Part shown: one piece after another, positions 43,451 through 51,958 of the stretch
How the letters are laid out: each line of letters begins with the position of its first letter
How positions within the stretch are numbered: the first letter of the stretch is position 1
Notes under the pieces: model-generated
The model's database searches: none
Told to the model about the DNA's origin: nothing
What the model saw: only the letters and a program-made list of their open reading frames with translations
Source: Nocardia sp. NBC_01329
Lineage (GTDB): Bacteria > Actinomycetota > Actinomycetes > Mycobacteriales > Mycobacteriaceae
DNA: 64,000 nucleotides
Direction of reading: 5' to 3'
NCBI RefSeq assembly: GCF_035956715.1
Contig: NZ_CP108381.1
Span: 5,426,001-5,490,000 of the forward strand
Translations under genes and position numbers: made by a program

Positions 43451-43859
43451 GCCCGAACAGCACGACGAGGATCGACCGCACGCCCTCTACGACTGGAGTC
43501 ATCTGAGCGACGACCCGGGTGTCTGGGATCGAGTGCGCGCCGGCCTCGTTCTGGGGCAGCGATTGTCCGGAACCGTCGCTCGGATCCCACGCCTGGGCGC
43601 GATCGGCATCTTCATCGACCTCGGTCTGCCCATCGGTGGGTTCGTGGACGTTCTGCTACTTCCTGACGACACCAGCAGATGGCCCGCCGAGGGGGCGATC
43701 ACAGACTTCCTCGTCTGGTGGATGGACCCGAAGAGGGCCCAGATACGTTTGGTCCCTGCCGAATCCCGCTTCCGTCGGGAGGACTTCGACACGTGGTGCC
43801 TCACCAACGCACCCACCGGCGATCCTGGGGTTCTCGAATTCTTCCGGTTCGGCTCCTGA
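43449..43859 (+). CDS. Small S1-like RNA-binding domain protein
   Basis: A 136-residue protein. Residues 30-100 resemble an S1/OB fold: GLVLGQRLSGTVARIPRLGA, then GIFIDLGLPIGGFVDVLLLPDD and WWMDPKRAQIRLVPAE, with alternating beta-strand pattern. The family is unassigned. Its start overlaps the degraded regulator on the other strand. The downstream 100 bp hold nothing before the terminator of tRNA-Ser(CGA). Confidence 0.6.
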   Translation: MPEQHDEDRPHALYDWSHLSDDPGVWDRVRAGLVLGQRLSGTVARIPRLGAIGIFIDLGLPIGGFVDVLLLPDDTSRWPAEGAITDFLVWWMDPKRAQIRLVPAESRFRREDFDTWCLTNAPTGDPGVLEFFRFGS

Positions 43860-43966
43860 GTCGTTTGGACAAGATCGCACAGGCGATACACGACGCGTAC
43901 GCCCGCCGGAGTGTGGGCAAAATGTGGGCGCTGAGCCTGAGCGGGCGTTCCGCGGGGAATAAATAA

Positions 43967-43996
43967 GCCCCTCACCTGGTAATTCAGGCGAGGGGC
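43967..43996 (-). terminator. Terminator downstream of tRNA-Ser(CGA)
   Basis: GCCCCTCACCTG (43967-43978) pairs with CAGGCGAGGGGC (43985-43996) across a short loop. It lies immediately 3' of the minus-strand tRNA-Ser(CGA). Confidence 0.75.
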
Positions 43997-44001
43997 GTAA
44001 G

Positions 44002-44089
44002 CGGTGGCGGAGGGATTTGAACCCTCGGAGGGGGGTTACCCCTCACACGCTTTCGAGGCGTGCTCCTTAGGCCGCTCGGACACGCCACC
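44002..44089 (-). tRNA. tRNA-Ser(CGA)
   Basis: Acceptor GGTGGCG pairs with CGCCACC. Anticodon loop CTCGAAA gives CGA (UCG codon), the class II variable arm is long, and the T-arm GGGTTCAAATCCC is canonical. CCA is not encoded. Confidence 0.96.
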
Positions 44090-44185
44090 GCCCGCAAGAA
44101 TACCGGAACAGCCCGGTATACCTAAATCGAGGGTATGACCTGCGAATCTCCCGGGGCGGCAACCGTAGAAGTATCCACGCAGTCC

Positions 44186-44647
44186 TCAACGCTGGGCCCG
44201 GAAGAAATCGTCGAGGATCGCCGCGCAGTCGGCCTCCAGGATGCCGCCGCGCACCTGGGGACGGTGGTTGAGCCGCCGGTCGCGGACCACATCCCACAAT
44301 GAACCCACCGCGCCCGTTTTCGGCTCCCACGCCCCGAACAGCAGTCGGTCCACCCGGGCCGCGACCAGTGCGCCGGCGCACATGGTGCACGGTTCCAGAG
44401 TCACCGCGAGAGTGGTGCCGGTGAGCCGCCAGCCGTCGCCGTGCAGCGCGGCGGCACGCCGAAGTGCCAGCACCTCGGCGTGCGCGGTGGGGTCACCGGT
44501 GGCTTCGCGCGCATTGGTGGCGCGGGCCAGCTCGCGGCCCAGACTGTCGAACACCACCGCTCCCACCGGCACATCGCGCGGATCGGCGGTGGCGGCGACG
44601 GCCAGAGCCGTTCGCACCATCTCGATATCGGAGCGCGGGGCGGTCAA
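44186..44647 (-). CDS. tadA: tRNA-specific adenosine deaminase
   Basis: A 153-residue zinc deaminase that converts A34 of tRNA-Arg(ACG) to inosine so that one tRNA reads CGU/CGC/CGA. It shows DVPVGAVVFDSLG, the catalytic HAEVLAL, and zinc ligands PCTMCAGAL. A TTG start at 44647 gives the best N-terminus relative to mycobacterial homologues, and ATG 44620 is an alternative. It follows its partner gene by one base and so is co-transcribed with it. The substrate tRNA gene lies 4.6 kb away at 39510. Confidence 0.95.
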   Translation of the reverse strand: MTAPRSDIEMVRTALAVAATADPRDVPVGAVVFDSLGRELARATNAREATGDPTAHAEVLALRRAAALHGDGWRLTGTTLAVTLEPCTMCAGALVAARVDRLLFGAWEPKTGAVGSLWDVVRDRRLNHRPQVRGGILEADCAAILDDFFRAQR

Positions 44648-44648
44648 C

Positions 44649-45188
44649 TCAGCGGGGCAGTTTGTCGAGCACCGCAGCGAACTCCGACGAGAAACCCAGC
44701 CGTTGGGCGATCATCGTGAGCTGCTCGTCGGGATAGAGGTCGGTGTCGGCGAGGATCACGCTGAGTACCGATTCGGGCAGACCCAGATCGGCAAGAACGG
44801 CGAGATCGCCCTCTTCCCACGGTTCGACATCGTCGAGCTCGTCGGGATCGATATCAGGGATGTCGATATGCAGTTCCTCGAGAACATCGGCGGCGATGTC
44901 GTAGTCGATGGCCGCGGTCGCGTCCGACACCAGCAACCGGGTGCCGCTGGGGGCGGGACGGAGCACGATGAAGAACTCGTCGTCGATGTCCAGGAGCCCG
45001 AAGACCGCGCCGGAGGAACGCAGAGCCTTCAGCTCGTTCTCCGCCGCCGAAAGAGTGGTGAGCGCGGCCTCGGTCAGCGGGGTGCACCGCCATGTGCCGT
45101 CTTCCCGGACAACGGCCACCGCGAACCCCTCCACGTCGTCGTAATCATCCGACGCCGCTGTGTTCGTGCCCGCGCGCTGTGCTGCCAT
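44649..45188 (-). CDS. tRNA adenosine deaminase-associated protein
   Basis: A 179-residue acidic protein found directly upstream of tadA across actinobacteria (Rv3753c type). Visible features are VEGFAVAVVREDGTWRCTPL, LRSSGAVFGLLDIDDEFFIV, and the C-terminal LPESVLSVILADTDLYPDEQ followed by LTMIAQRLGF. Function is unknown, although its constant linkage to tadA suggests a role in tRNA editing. ATG 45188 is used, and the open frame further upstream overlaps tyrA and is rejected. It is divergent from tyrA. Confidence 0.88.
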   Translation of the reverse strand: MAAQRAGTNTAASDDYDDVEGFAVAVVREDGTWRCTPLTEAALTTLSAAENELKALRSSGAVFGLLDIDDEFFIVLRPAPSGTRLLVSDATAAIDYDIAADVLEELHIDIPDIDPDELDDVEPWEEGDLAVLADLGLPESVLSVILADTDLYPDEQLTMIAQRLGFSSEFAAVLDKLPR

Positions 45189-45246
45189 GGGCGCAACGGT
45201 AGTCGGCCGGGGGCCGATAGATGAAGTCGTATGCGAATCTGTTCCG

Positions 45247-46209
45247 GTGACTGCTGACGGCCGTACGGCGCTCTGTGTTCTCGGGACTGGTTTGATCGGC
45301 GGTTCGCTGCTGCGTGCGGCGACCGCGGCCGGTTGGCCCGCCTGGGGATACAACCGCTCGGCACCGGGCGTGGCGGCGGCCCTGACCTCGGGTTTCGATG
45401 TCGGCGACGACCTCCCGGCCGTGCTGCGCCGGGCCGCGGAAAGCGACGCGCTCGTCGTGGTCGCCGTACCGATGCCGGCAGTCAACACGATGCTGGACGC
45501 GATCGCCGAGCACGCACCGGAATGCGCGCTGACCGATGTGGTGAGTGTGAAGGCCCCTGTCGCCGCGGCCGTCCGCCGGTACGGGCTGGAGGCTCGTTAC
45601 GTCGGCGGGCATCCAATGGCCGGTACCGCCGAATCGGGCTGGCAGGCAACCGATCCGGAACTGTTCCGCGGGGCGGCCTGGGCGGTCGGGGTGGATCCGG
45701 GAACGGATGCCGCCACCTGGACACGGGTGACACGACTTGCCCTGGACTGCGGCGCCGTGGCCGTACCGGTCATCGCCTCCGAACACGATCGCGCCGTGGC
45801 CCGGATCTCGCATCTACCGCACGTCCTCGCCGAAGCCCTGGCGGTGGCGGGCGCACGCGGCGGGGACCTCGCGCTGGGATTGGCGGCGGGATCGTTCCGC
45901 GACGGCACCCGGGTCGCGGGGACCGCACCCGATCTGGTGCGTGCGATCTGCGAACCCAACTCCGACGCGTTGCTCGCGGTACTGGACGAGACCCTGACCG
46001 CGCTGCACGAGACCAGGGAGTCCCTGAGCGCCGAAACCTCGCTCGCCGACCTCACCGCGGCCGGTCACGCCGCCCGGCGACGCTACGAATCGGCGGCACG
46101 CTGGGAGATCACCGGAACCGTCCCCGGCGCGGAGGGCTGGCTGGAGACACTGCAGGAGGCCGGGCGGGCGGGCGGAGTCATCACCCGGCTCGCCCCCGCG
46201 GCCGACTGA
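45247..46209 (+). CDS. tyrA: Prephenate dehydrogenase
   Basis: A 320-residue NAD(P)-dependent prephenate dehydrogenase for tyrosine synthesis. The Rossmann motif GTGLIGGSLL lies near residue 15, and the conserved LTDVVSVKAPV, YVGGHPMAGTAESGW and HDRAVARISHLPHVLAEAL segments are present; the His in GGHPMAG and in SHLPH are the expected active-site residues. GTG 45247 is used. The aminotransferase HisC2/Pat, which can act in the next step, is encoded 7 kb upstream. Confidence 0.93.
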   Translation: MTADGRTALCVLGTGLIGGSLLRAATAAGWPAWGYNRSAPGVAAALTSGFDVGDDLPAVLRRAAESDALVVVAVPMPAVNTMLDAIAEHAPECALTDVVSVKAPVAAAVRRYGLEARYVGGHPMAGTAESGWQATDPELFRGAAWAVGVDPGTDAATWTRVTRLALDCGAVAVPVIASEHDRAVARISHLPHVLAEALAVAGARGGDLALGLAAGSFRDGTRVAGTAPDLVRAICEPNSDALLAVLDETLTALHETRESLSAETSLADLTAAGHAARRRYESAARWEITGTVPGAEGWLETLQEAGRAGGVITRLAPAAD

Positions 46210-46216
46210 TCCGTGC

Positions 46217-46831
46217 TCAGACCCGCTCGGCCAAGCCCGGGTAATCGAGGACGAATCCGTCCGGATCGACGGTCAGGGTCGCGCTGGACACCGGCGAGAG
46301 AACGCTGATCCCGTCCCCGGCGCTGCTGTATGTGAGGTCGGCTTCCTGCACCGTCAACTCCGGCAACCGCACGTAGACCACCGGTACCTGCACATCCTCC
46401 ATGGCGTGCTGTAGGCCGAACCGGCGGATGGGCAGGGTATTGAAGAAGGGGCTCAGCACCACATCCGCGTCCAGCGCACCACCGAACGTGGACCGGATAT
46501 GGGTGCCGGTGGCGTCGACGAGCCAGTAGTTCTCCTCGTCGCGAGCGAGGGAGGCATGCCGTTCCCCGGCGGCGGTGGTAGTGCTCAGCGACAGCCGCCT
46601 GGTCGCACCGTTCTCGTCGGTGACCAGGTCATAGGAGGCGCTGAACGCACTGTGCTCTCCGCAACCGCCACCGATGATGCGGCCGCTGGCCCGGATCCGG
46701 TTGCCGTTGAGCGTTACGCGAACCGATTCCATCCGCGAGCCGTCGTGCGCACGCCAGGTCAGCACGGCGGGCCACCGCCCGGGCGCCGGCGTCACGGCCG
46801 GCCCGGGGGTTACGTCGCTCGATTGCGTCAC
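46217..46831 (-). CDS. Putative glycolipid-binding domain protein
   Basis: A 204-residue beta-rich protein of the putative glycolipid-binding (DUF1089-type) family: AVLTWRAHDGSRMESVRV, SFSASYDLVTDEN-like repeats, and LPIRRFGLQHAMEDVQVPVV then VYVRLPELTVQEADLTYS. There is no signal peptide. In mycobacteria a member is linked to phenolic glycolipid metabolism, but the family is widespread and functionally open. Convergent with tyrA, with seven bases between the stops. Confidence 0.82.
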   Translation of the reverse strand: MTQSSDVTPGPAVTPAPGRWPAVLTWRAHDGSRMESVRVTLNGNRIRASGRIIGGGCGEHSAFSASYDLVTDENGATRRLSLSTTTAAGERHASLARDEENYWLVDATGTHIRSTFGGALDADVVLSPFFNTLPIRRFGLQHAMEDVQVPVVYVRLPELTVQEADLTYSSAGDGISVLSPVSSATLTVDPDGFVLDYPGLAERV

Positions 46832-46939
46832 GTGTCCACCGTACGCAACACCGGGGGCCGCCGCGCCCAGGCACGACCCGATGCCCGCCCGAACCTCGAA
46901 TCCCCGATACCGGTCCGCAGTCGCGTGACTCGCGATTTC

Positions 46940-47027
46940 TGGCGGAGACGGAGGGATTTGAACCCCCGGTCGCTCTCACGACTCTCGCTTTCAAGGCGAG
47001 TGCATTCGGCCGCTCTGCCACGTCTCC
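46940..47027 (-). tRNA. tRNA-Ser(TGA)
   Basis: Acceptor GGAGACG pairs with CGTCTCC. Anticodon loop CTTGAAA gives TGA (UCA codon), a long variable arm is present, and the T-arm reads GGGTTCAAATCCC. CCA is encoded at 46940-46942. With GGA, CGA and GCT genes nearby the window carries the full serine set. Confidence 0.96.
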
Positions 47028-47105
47028 AGGGCCTCGATGGTAACCGATGCGACCGGTAGCGACCGAAATCCGGCGACCGGGCCGCCCGAGGGCCCGGCCG
47101 CGCGC

Positions 47106-48281
47106 TCACCGCGGGACGGCGAGCAGGTCGCGATCGATCGCGGCGAGATCGGCGCAGCCGGAAAGTCCCATAGCGGAATCGAAATCGGCCAGCAGCAGGC
47201 GCAATGCGTGGCGTACCCCCGCACTACCGGCGACACCCAGGGCGTAGGCCCAAGGACGGCCGTAGCACACGGCTTTGGCACCGAGGGCGAGGGCGACCAT
47301 GACGTCGGAGCCCGTGCGGACACCGGAATCGAACAGCACATCGGCCCGGTCCCCGACCGCCCCGACCACCGAGCTCAGCGCGTCCAGCGCGGCGATCGAA
47401 TTGTCGACCTGCCGGCCCCCATGGTTGCTCACCAGCACCGCGTCCGCGCCGGAGTCCACTACCAGCCGGGCATCGTCGGGGTGCAGCACACCCTTCACCG
47501 CTATCGGCAGATCGGTCCATTCCCGCAGTTTCGCCAGGTCCGCCGGGCGCAGGTTGTGGTTACCGAACAGTCCCACCCAGGTGAGGATCGCCATCCGCAT
47601 GGCATCCTCGCTCTCCTCCGGCGGCGCGGGGAGCTTCGCCCGGAACACCGGGTCGGACAGATAGTTGGCGATGCCCTTGCCGAGCAGGAAGGGCAGATGG
47701 CCGAGTTCGAGGTCGCGCGGCCGCCAGCCCAACGCGGGGGTGTCCACCGTGACCACGATGGCTTTCGCCCCCGCCCGCTGCGCGCGCTGGACGAACGAGC
47801 GGGCGAGTTCGTCGTCGGCGGGCCAGTACAGCTGATACCACCAGTCGCCGGCGACCTCCCCGACCTCTTCGATGGTGGACGAGGACGCGGTGGACAGGAT
47901 GGTGCCCACACCGAGTTCTCCGGCGACCTGCGCCACGACCACCTCGCCCCTCTCGTGCAGCAGTTCCAGCACCCCGACCGGGGCGGTCAGCACGGGAGCA
48001 GCCAGTTTGGTGCCGAGCACCTCGACAGAGGTGTCGCGCGCGCCCGGGCCACTGGTGCCTCGCAACATCCGGGGCACGATGCGGTACCGCTCGAACGCGG
48101 CAGTGTTGGCGGCAGCCGTGCGTTCGGCGGAGGCGCTACCTGCCACGTAGGCGTACGCACGGTCGTCGAGCAACTCCCGGGCCCGATCCGCGAAACCGTC
48201 CGCGGTCATCGGCAGCTCGGGTACCGATCCACCCATTCCCCGGAGGTAGATCTCATTCTGGAAGTCGATGAAGCTGCTCAC
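47106..48281 (-). CDS. FMN-dependent alpha-hydroxy acid dehydrogenase (lactate 2-monooxygenase type)
   Basis: A 391-residue flavoprotein of the LldD/lactate 2-monooxygenase family, TIM-barrel fold. It has YAYVAGSASAERTAAANTAA near the N-terminus, LSTASSSTIEEVG, the Lys of LPIAVKGVLHPDDA, catalytic His in LVSNHGGRQVDNS, and the FMN-phosphate site DSGVRTGSDVMVALALGAKA. The absence of membrane helices and its resemblance to lactate monooxygenase suggest a soluble oxidase or monooxygenase of lactate or mandelate-like substrates. A GGGCC-type hairpin (47077-47097) directly follows and may terminate it. Confidence 0.88.
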   Translation of the reverse strand: MSSFIDFQNEIYLRGMGGSVPELPMTADGFADRARELLDDRAYAYVAGSASAERTAAANTAAFERYRIVPRMLRGTSGPGARDTSVEVLGTKLAAPVLTAPVGVLELLHERGEVVVAQVAGELGVGTILSTASSSTIEEVGEVAGDWWYQLYWPADDELARSFVQRAQRAGAKAIVVTVDTPALGWRPRDLELGHLPFLLGKGIANYLSDPVFRAKLPAPPEESEDAMRMAILTWVGLFGNHNLRPADLAKLREWTDLPIAVKGVLHPDDARLVVDSGADAVLVSNHGGRQVDNSIAALDALSSVVGAVGDRADVLFDSGVRTGSDVMVALALGAKAVCYGRPWAYALGVAGSAGVRHALRLLLADFDSAMGLSGCADLAAIDRDLLAVPR

Positions 48282-48353
48282 GAACGCTCACGCTAGCCCT
48301 GTCCGGCGCTGTGAGCACTCCCTCGGATGTGCCCGTGATCGTGTCGGGCGCGC

Positions 48354-48719
48354 TCAGTCGTCGTCGAACGACCGCTGATAGTCGGTCTCGCCCCATGCGT
48401 TCCACAGGATCGGATGCGCGCCCGGACCGCAGTCCTCGGCCCACTCGATCGTCGATTCGCCGCGCATCCGTTCCGCCTGCCGGTAGAGAATGCGCAGGTT
48501 GGTGCACAAACCCGCCATTCCGGCGGTGGCAGCGCCCACGTCGGTATTGGTACATTCCACCTCGACCCGGCTGTCGACGGGAACTGCCGCGCAGTGCACG
48601 ATTCCCGGCGGTGCCGCCTGCGCCGGACCGGCTCCGATCACCGATATGCCCGCTACCGCGACACCGGTGAAAATCGCGCCCAGGGTAGAAAAGCGTTTGT
48701 TCCAGGTGACTCCCGGCAT
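48354..48719 (-). CDS. Small secreted protein, unknown function
   Basis: A 121-residue protein. The signal peptide spans residues 1-36 with cleavage after GPAQA (WNKRFSTLGAIFTGVAVAGI hydrophobic core). The mature part has four cysteines (VHCAAV, VECTN, GLCTN, EDCGP) that could form two disulfides, and an acidic C-terminus. GAGGAGAAG upstream of ATG 48719 is a good ribosome binding site. No family is recognised; small Cys-containing exported proteins of this size are common in Nocardia and mycobacteria. Confidence 0.8.
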   Translation of the reverse strand: MPGVTWNKRFSTLGAIFTGVAVAGISVIGAGPAQAAPPGIVHCAAVPVDSRVEVECTNTDVGAATAGMAGLCTNLRILYRQAERMRGESTIEWAEDCGPGAHPILWNAWGETDYQRSFDDD

Positions 48720-48903
48720 ATGAACTTCTCCTCGTCGGGCGGCAATCCAATTCGTGAGGCACTCTAAACAGCTGGATCGGGTCTTCTCCTGAGCGGGAAG
48801 CGGATTCCAGCGGCGCCATTCTCGGTTCGACCGCCCGGATAGGGCGACGCGTCGAGAGATCTCCTGCGGCATTGCGGAGGGCGGCCTGGGGCACTATGGG
48901 TCG

Positions 48904-49926
48904 ATGCGCGCGATCAATTTGAACGGTTTCGGTGGACCCGAGGTCATGGAATGGTCCGATGCGCCCGATCCGGTGCCGGGTCACGGTGAGGTGCTGATCG
49001 AGGTGGTGGCGGCCGGGGTGAACCGGGCCGACCTGCTGCAGCGGCGCGGGTTCTACGCACCCCCGCCGGGGGTCACTCCGGTGCCGGGGCTCGAATGTTC
49101 CGGGGTGATCGCCGAGGTAGGCGCGGGAGTGCACGACTGGTCACCCGGCGACCGGGTGTGCGCGCTGCTGTCGGGCGGCGGATACGCCGAGAAGGTGGTG
49201 GTGCCCGCCGGACAGGTGCTGCCGGTACCGGACGGCCTGGATCTGGCCGCCGCGGCCGGGCTGCCCGAAGTCGCGGCGACGGTCTGGTCGAATCTGGTGA
49301 TGACCGCCGGGCTGCATTCCGGGCAGTTGCTGCTACTCCACGGCGGCGGCAGCGGAATCGGCACCCATGCGATCCAGGTGGCTGTGCAGCTGGGCGCGCG
49401 AGTCGCGGTGACGGCCGGGTCTGCGGCGAAACTGGCACGCTGCGCCGAACTCGGCGCGAGTGTATTGATCAACTATCGGGAACACGATTTCGTGGACCTG
49501 GTCCGTGCCGAGCACGGCCTGGGCGGCCCGGGCGCCGACATCATCCTCGACAACATGGGCGCCGCCTACCTGGCTCGCAATCTGGCGGCACTGGCGCTGG
49601 ACGGCCAAGTGCTGGTGATCGGCATGCAGGGTGGGATGAACGCCGAGCTGAACCTGGGCGAGCTCATGGCCAAACGCGGGACGGTGCGAGCGATCAAATT
49701 GCGCGACCGCCCGGCCACCGGACGCGGCAGCAAGGCCGACATCATCGCCGAAGTGCGCACTCATGTCTGGCCGCTGCTGGAAACGGGCGCGGTCGTACCG
49801 GTGATCCATGCCGAGGTCCCGGTGACCGAGGCGGGCCGGGCACATGAGCTGCTCGACGAGCACGACACGTTCGGCAAGGTGATCCTGCGGATAGGGAACG
49901 ACGGCACGAGCGGATCGGCCCGGTAG
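48904..49926 (+). CDS. Zinc-independent quinone oxidoreductase (MDR family)
   Basis: A 340-residue medium-chain reductase of the quinone oxidoreductase/PIG3 branch. It has MRAINLNGFGGPEVMEWSDA, GVNRADLLQRRGFY, the NADPH motif LHGGGSGIGTHAIQVA, and GQVLVIGMQGG, with no structural zinc-binding cysteine cluster. It corresponds to mycobacterial Rv3777 and is divergent from the secreted protein gene. The gene on its other side encodes the PLP-fold protein Rv3778c-like, a conserved pairing in mycolata whose joint role is unknown. Confidence 0.92.
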   Translation: MRAINLNGFGGPEVMEWSDAPDPVPGHGEVLIEVVAAGVNRADLLQRRGFYAPPPGVTPVPGLECSGVIAEVGAGVHDWSPGDRVCALLSGGGYAEKVVVPAGQVLPVPDGLDLAAAAGLPEVAATVWSNLVMTAGLHSGQLLLLHGGGSGIGTHAIQVAVQLGARVAVTAGSAAKLARCAELGASVLINYREHDFVDLVRAEHGLGGPGADIILDNMGAAYLARNLAALALDGQVLVIGMQGGMNAELNLGELMAKRGTVRAIKLRDRPATGRGSKADIIAEVRTHVWPLLETGAVVPVIHAEVPVTEAGRAHELLDEHDTFGKVILRIGNDGTSGSAR

Positions 49927-49984
49927 GCGGAAGCCACCACGGGCCATCACCGGCGCCCGATCGAACCGAGAGGGACGGCGCCGG

Positions 49985-51187
49985 TCAGCCGAGCGCGGCC
50001 AGGGCCCGGCCGAACTGATCGATTTCCCGGCGAGTCGTGTACGGCGCGAGACCGATGGTCACCGCGCCGCCCTCGTCGTTCACACCCAGTGCGTCCAGTA
50101 ACCGGCTGCCGCCGTGCGACCCGGCGAGCACATTGATGCGCTTATCGGCCAGTTCGGCGGCGACCTTCTCGGCCTGCATCCCGTCGAGGGTGAAACTGAC
50201 CGTCGGGATCCGGGTGGAGGCCCGGCCGATCACCGTCAGTCCGGTGATCTTCTCCAGGGTGCTCATCAGATGATCGAACAGCTGGTCGTGGTAGTCCTGC
50301 AACGAGGTGATCGACAGTTCCAGTCGCTCCCGGCGGGTGCCCGCGGCCCGTTCGTCGAGCCCCGCCAGATAGTCGATCGAGGTGGTGAGCCCGGCGAGCA
50401 GCGCGTACTGGTGCCCGCCGACCTCGAGCCGTTCGGGGCCCTTCGCGTACGGATTCAACGCCATGGAGGGGATCCGGTCCAGGAAAGCGGGGTCGCGGAA
50501 GACGAGCGCGCCGACCTGCGGCCCGCCCCAACTCGGTGCGCTCAACGCCACCACATCCGCGTTCAGATCGTCGATACCGATCAGTGCGTACGGGGCGGCC
50601 CCGACCGCGTCGGCGACCAGCAGTCCGCCGACCTCGTGCACCCGTTCGGCTGCCACCCGCACCGAGGGCGCCGACCCGACGATCGGGGACGCCGCGGTGA
50701 TCGCGACCAGCCGCGCGGTGGGCCCGATGAGCTCCTCGAACTGCCAGGCCGGCATCTCGCAGGTCTCGATCTCCACCTCGGCCCAGCGCACATGCGCCCC
50801 GTAGCGGTTGGCTATCCGCAGCCAGGGCGCCACATTCGCCTCGTCGTCCAGCCGGGACAGCACGATCCCGGTACCCAGGCCCAGCCGGGAACTCAAGGAT
50901 TCGGCGAGCCAGGCGAGCAGTACGGCACGATCGGGCCCCAGTACGACCCCGCTCGGGTCCGCGCCGACCAGATCCGCGACCGCCACCCGGGCATCGTGCA
51001 GGATATCGGCGCTACGTTTGGCGGCGCCGTGGCGGCCGAGGTGGGAGAACGACGACGAGCGGAAACCGATGGACACCGCGCGCGAGACAGAATCCGGAAC
51101 AAGCATGCCCGCCTGCGGAGCCAGGTTGATCCAGCCGTCGGCCACGGAGGGGATCAGTCCCCGGACCCGCGCGACGTCGTAAGTCAT
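49985..51187 (-). CDS. Class V aminotransferase-fold protein without the PLP lysine
   Basis: A 400-residue protein of the cysteine desulfurase/class V aminotransferase fold (Rv3778c type). Recognisable sequence includes LVAITAASPIVGSAPSVRV, GGLLVADAVGAAPYALI and RLEVGGHQYALLAGLT. The position of the Schiff-base lysine, normally in SSHK or SAHKFGGP, reads LSAPSWGGPQVGALV, so there is no lysine. As I recall it, the mycobacterial homologue also has no lysine there. ATG 51187 is used; a GTG nine bases upstream is possible. It is convergent with the quinone oxidoreductase gene. Confidence 0.88.
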   Translation of the reverse strand: MTYDVARVRGLIPSVADGWINLAPQAGMLVPDSVSRAVSIGFRSSSFSHLGRHGAAKRSADILHDARVAVADLVGADPSGVVLGPDRAVLLAWLAESLSSRLGLGTGIVLSRLDDEANVAPWLRIANRYGAHVRWAEVEIETCEMPAWQFEELIGPTARLVAITAASPIVGSAPSVRVAAERVHEVGGLLVADAVGAAPYALIGIDDLNADVVALSAPSWGGPQVGALVFRDPAFLDRIPSMALNPYAKGPERLEVGGHQYALLAGLTTSIDYLAGLDERAAGTRRERLELSITSLQDYHDQLFDHLMSTLEKITGLTVIGRASTRIPTVSFTLDGMQAEKVAAELADKRINVLAGSHGGSRLLDALGVNDEGGAVTIGLAPYTTRREIDQFGRALAALG

Positions 51188-51319
51188 GCAGGTCACTTTA
51201 AGGCAGGGTCCATATCTCGGTAACCCTGGTACAGCCGAGTTCGCCCAGCACGAGAGATATAACTCGCGTCATCACCACCGGCTTAGCGCGTTCGGCTCGA
51301 ACACGACATGATGGGAACC

Positions 51320-51910
51320 ATGACGCAATCGGATGACGCATCGGATCCCGTTGTCGTGATCGGCCCCGAAGGCCGACCGCTGGTGCTGCCCGCGGGCGCC
51401 GCGACGAGCGCGTCGTTCCCCGGCCGGGAGGCCCCCGAGCAGGACGCGACCGACCGCGACAACTCCGAATCGCTGGCCGATATGGTCGAACAGCCGGCCA
51501 AGGTCATGCGGATCGGGACCATGATCAAACAGCTGCTCGAGGAGGTGCGGGCCGCACCGCTCGACGACGCCAGCCGGACCCGGCTGGCCGAGATCCACAA
51601 ATCCTCGATCCGGGAACTCGAGCAGGGCCTCGCGCCGGAGTTGCGCGAAGAGCTCGAACGGCTGGCCCTGCCGTTCGGCGCGGACGCCGTGCCATCGGAT
51701 GCGGAACTACGTATCGCGCAAGCACAGCTGGTGGGTTGGCTGGAAGGCTTGTTCCACGGTATCCAGACCGCCCTGTTCGCCCAGCAGATGGCCGCACGGG
51801 CGCAGCTCGAGCAGATGCGCCAAGGCGCCCTGCCTCCAGGTATCCACGCCGCGGACGTACGCGGCGGGCAGCCGGGCCAGTCCATCGGAGGCACCGGGCA
51901 ATACCTCTGA
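51320..51910 (+). CDS. bpa: Bacterial proteasome activator
   Basis: A 196-residue Bpa/PafE homologue, an ATP-independent ring that opens the 20S proteasome gate. The family core is intact: SLADMVEQPAKVMRIGTMIK, QLLEEVRAAPLDDASRTRLA, and the C-terminal helical hairpin ending QMAARAQLEQMRQGALPPG. The C-terminus GGTGQYL is the HbYX-like tail that docks into proteasome pockets. The N-terminal 50 residues are variable. ATG 51320 has GGGAA upstream. Proteasome genes prcBA are not in the window. It precedes the galactan export operon by about 50 bp, as in mycobacteria. Confidence 0.94.
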   Translation: MTQSDDASDPVVVIGPEGRPLVLPAGAATSASFPGREAPEQDATDRDNSESLADMVEQPAKVMRIGTMIKQLLEEVRAAPLDDASRTRLAEIHKSSIRELEQGLAPELREELERLALPFGADAVPSDAELRIAQAQLVGWLEGLFHGIQTALFAQQMAARAQLEQMRQGALPPGIHAADVRGGQPGQSIGGTGQYL

Positions 51911-51958
51911 ATCCGGTGGTATATAACCGGGCCGTACCGGGACTCGCCCTCCGGGGTA

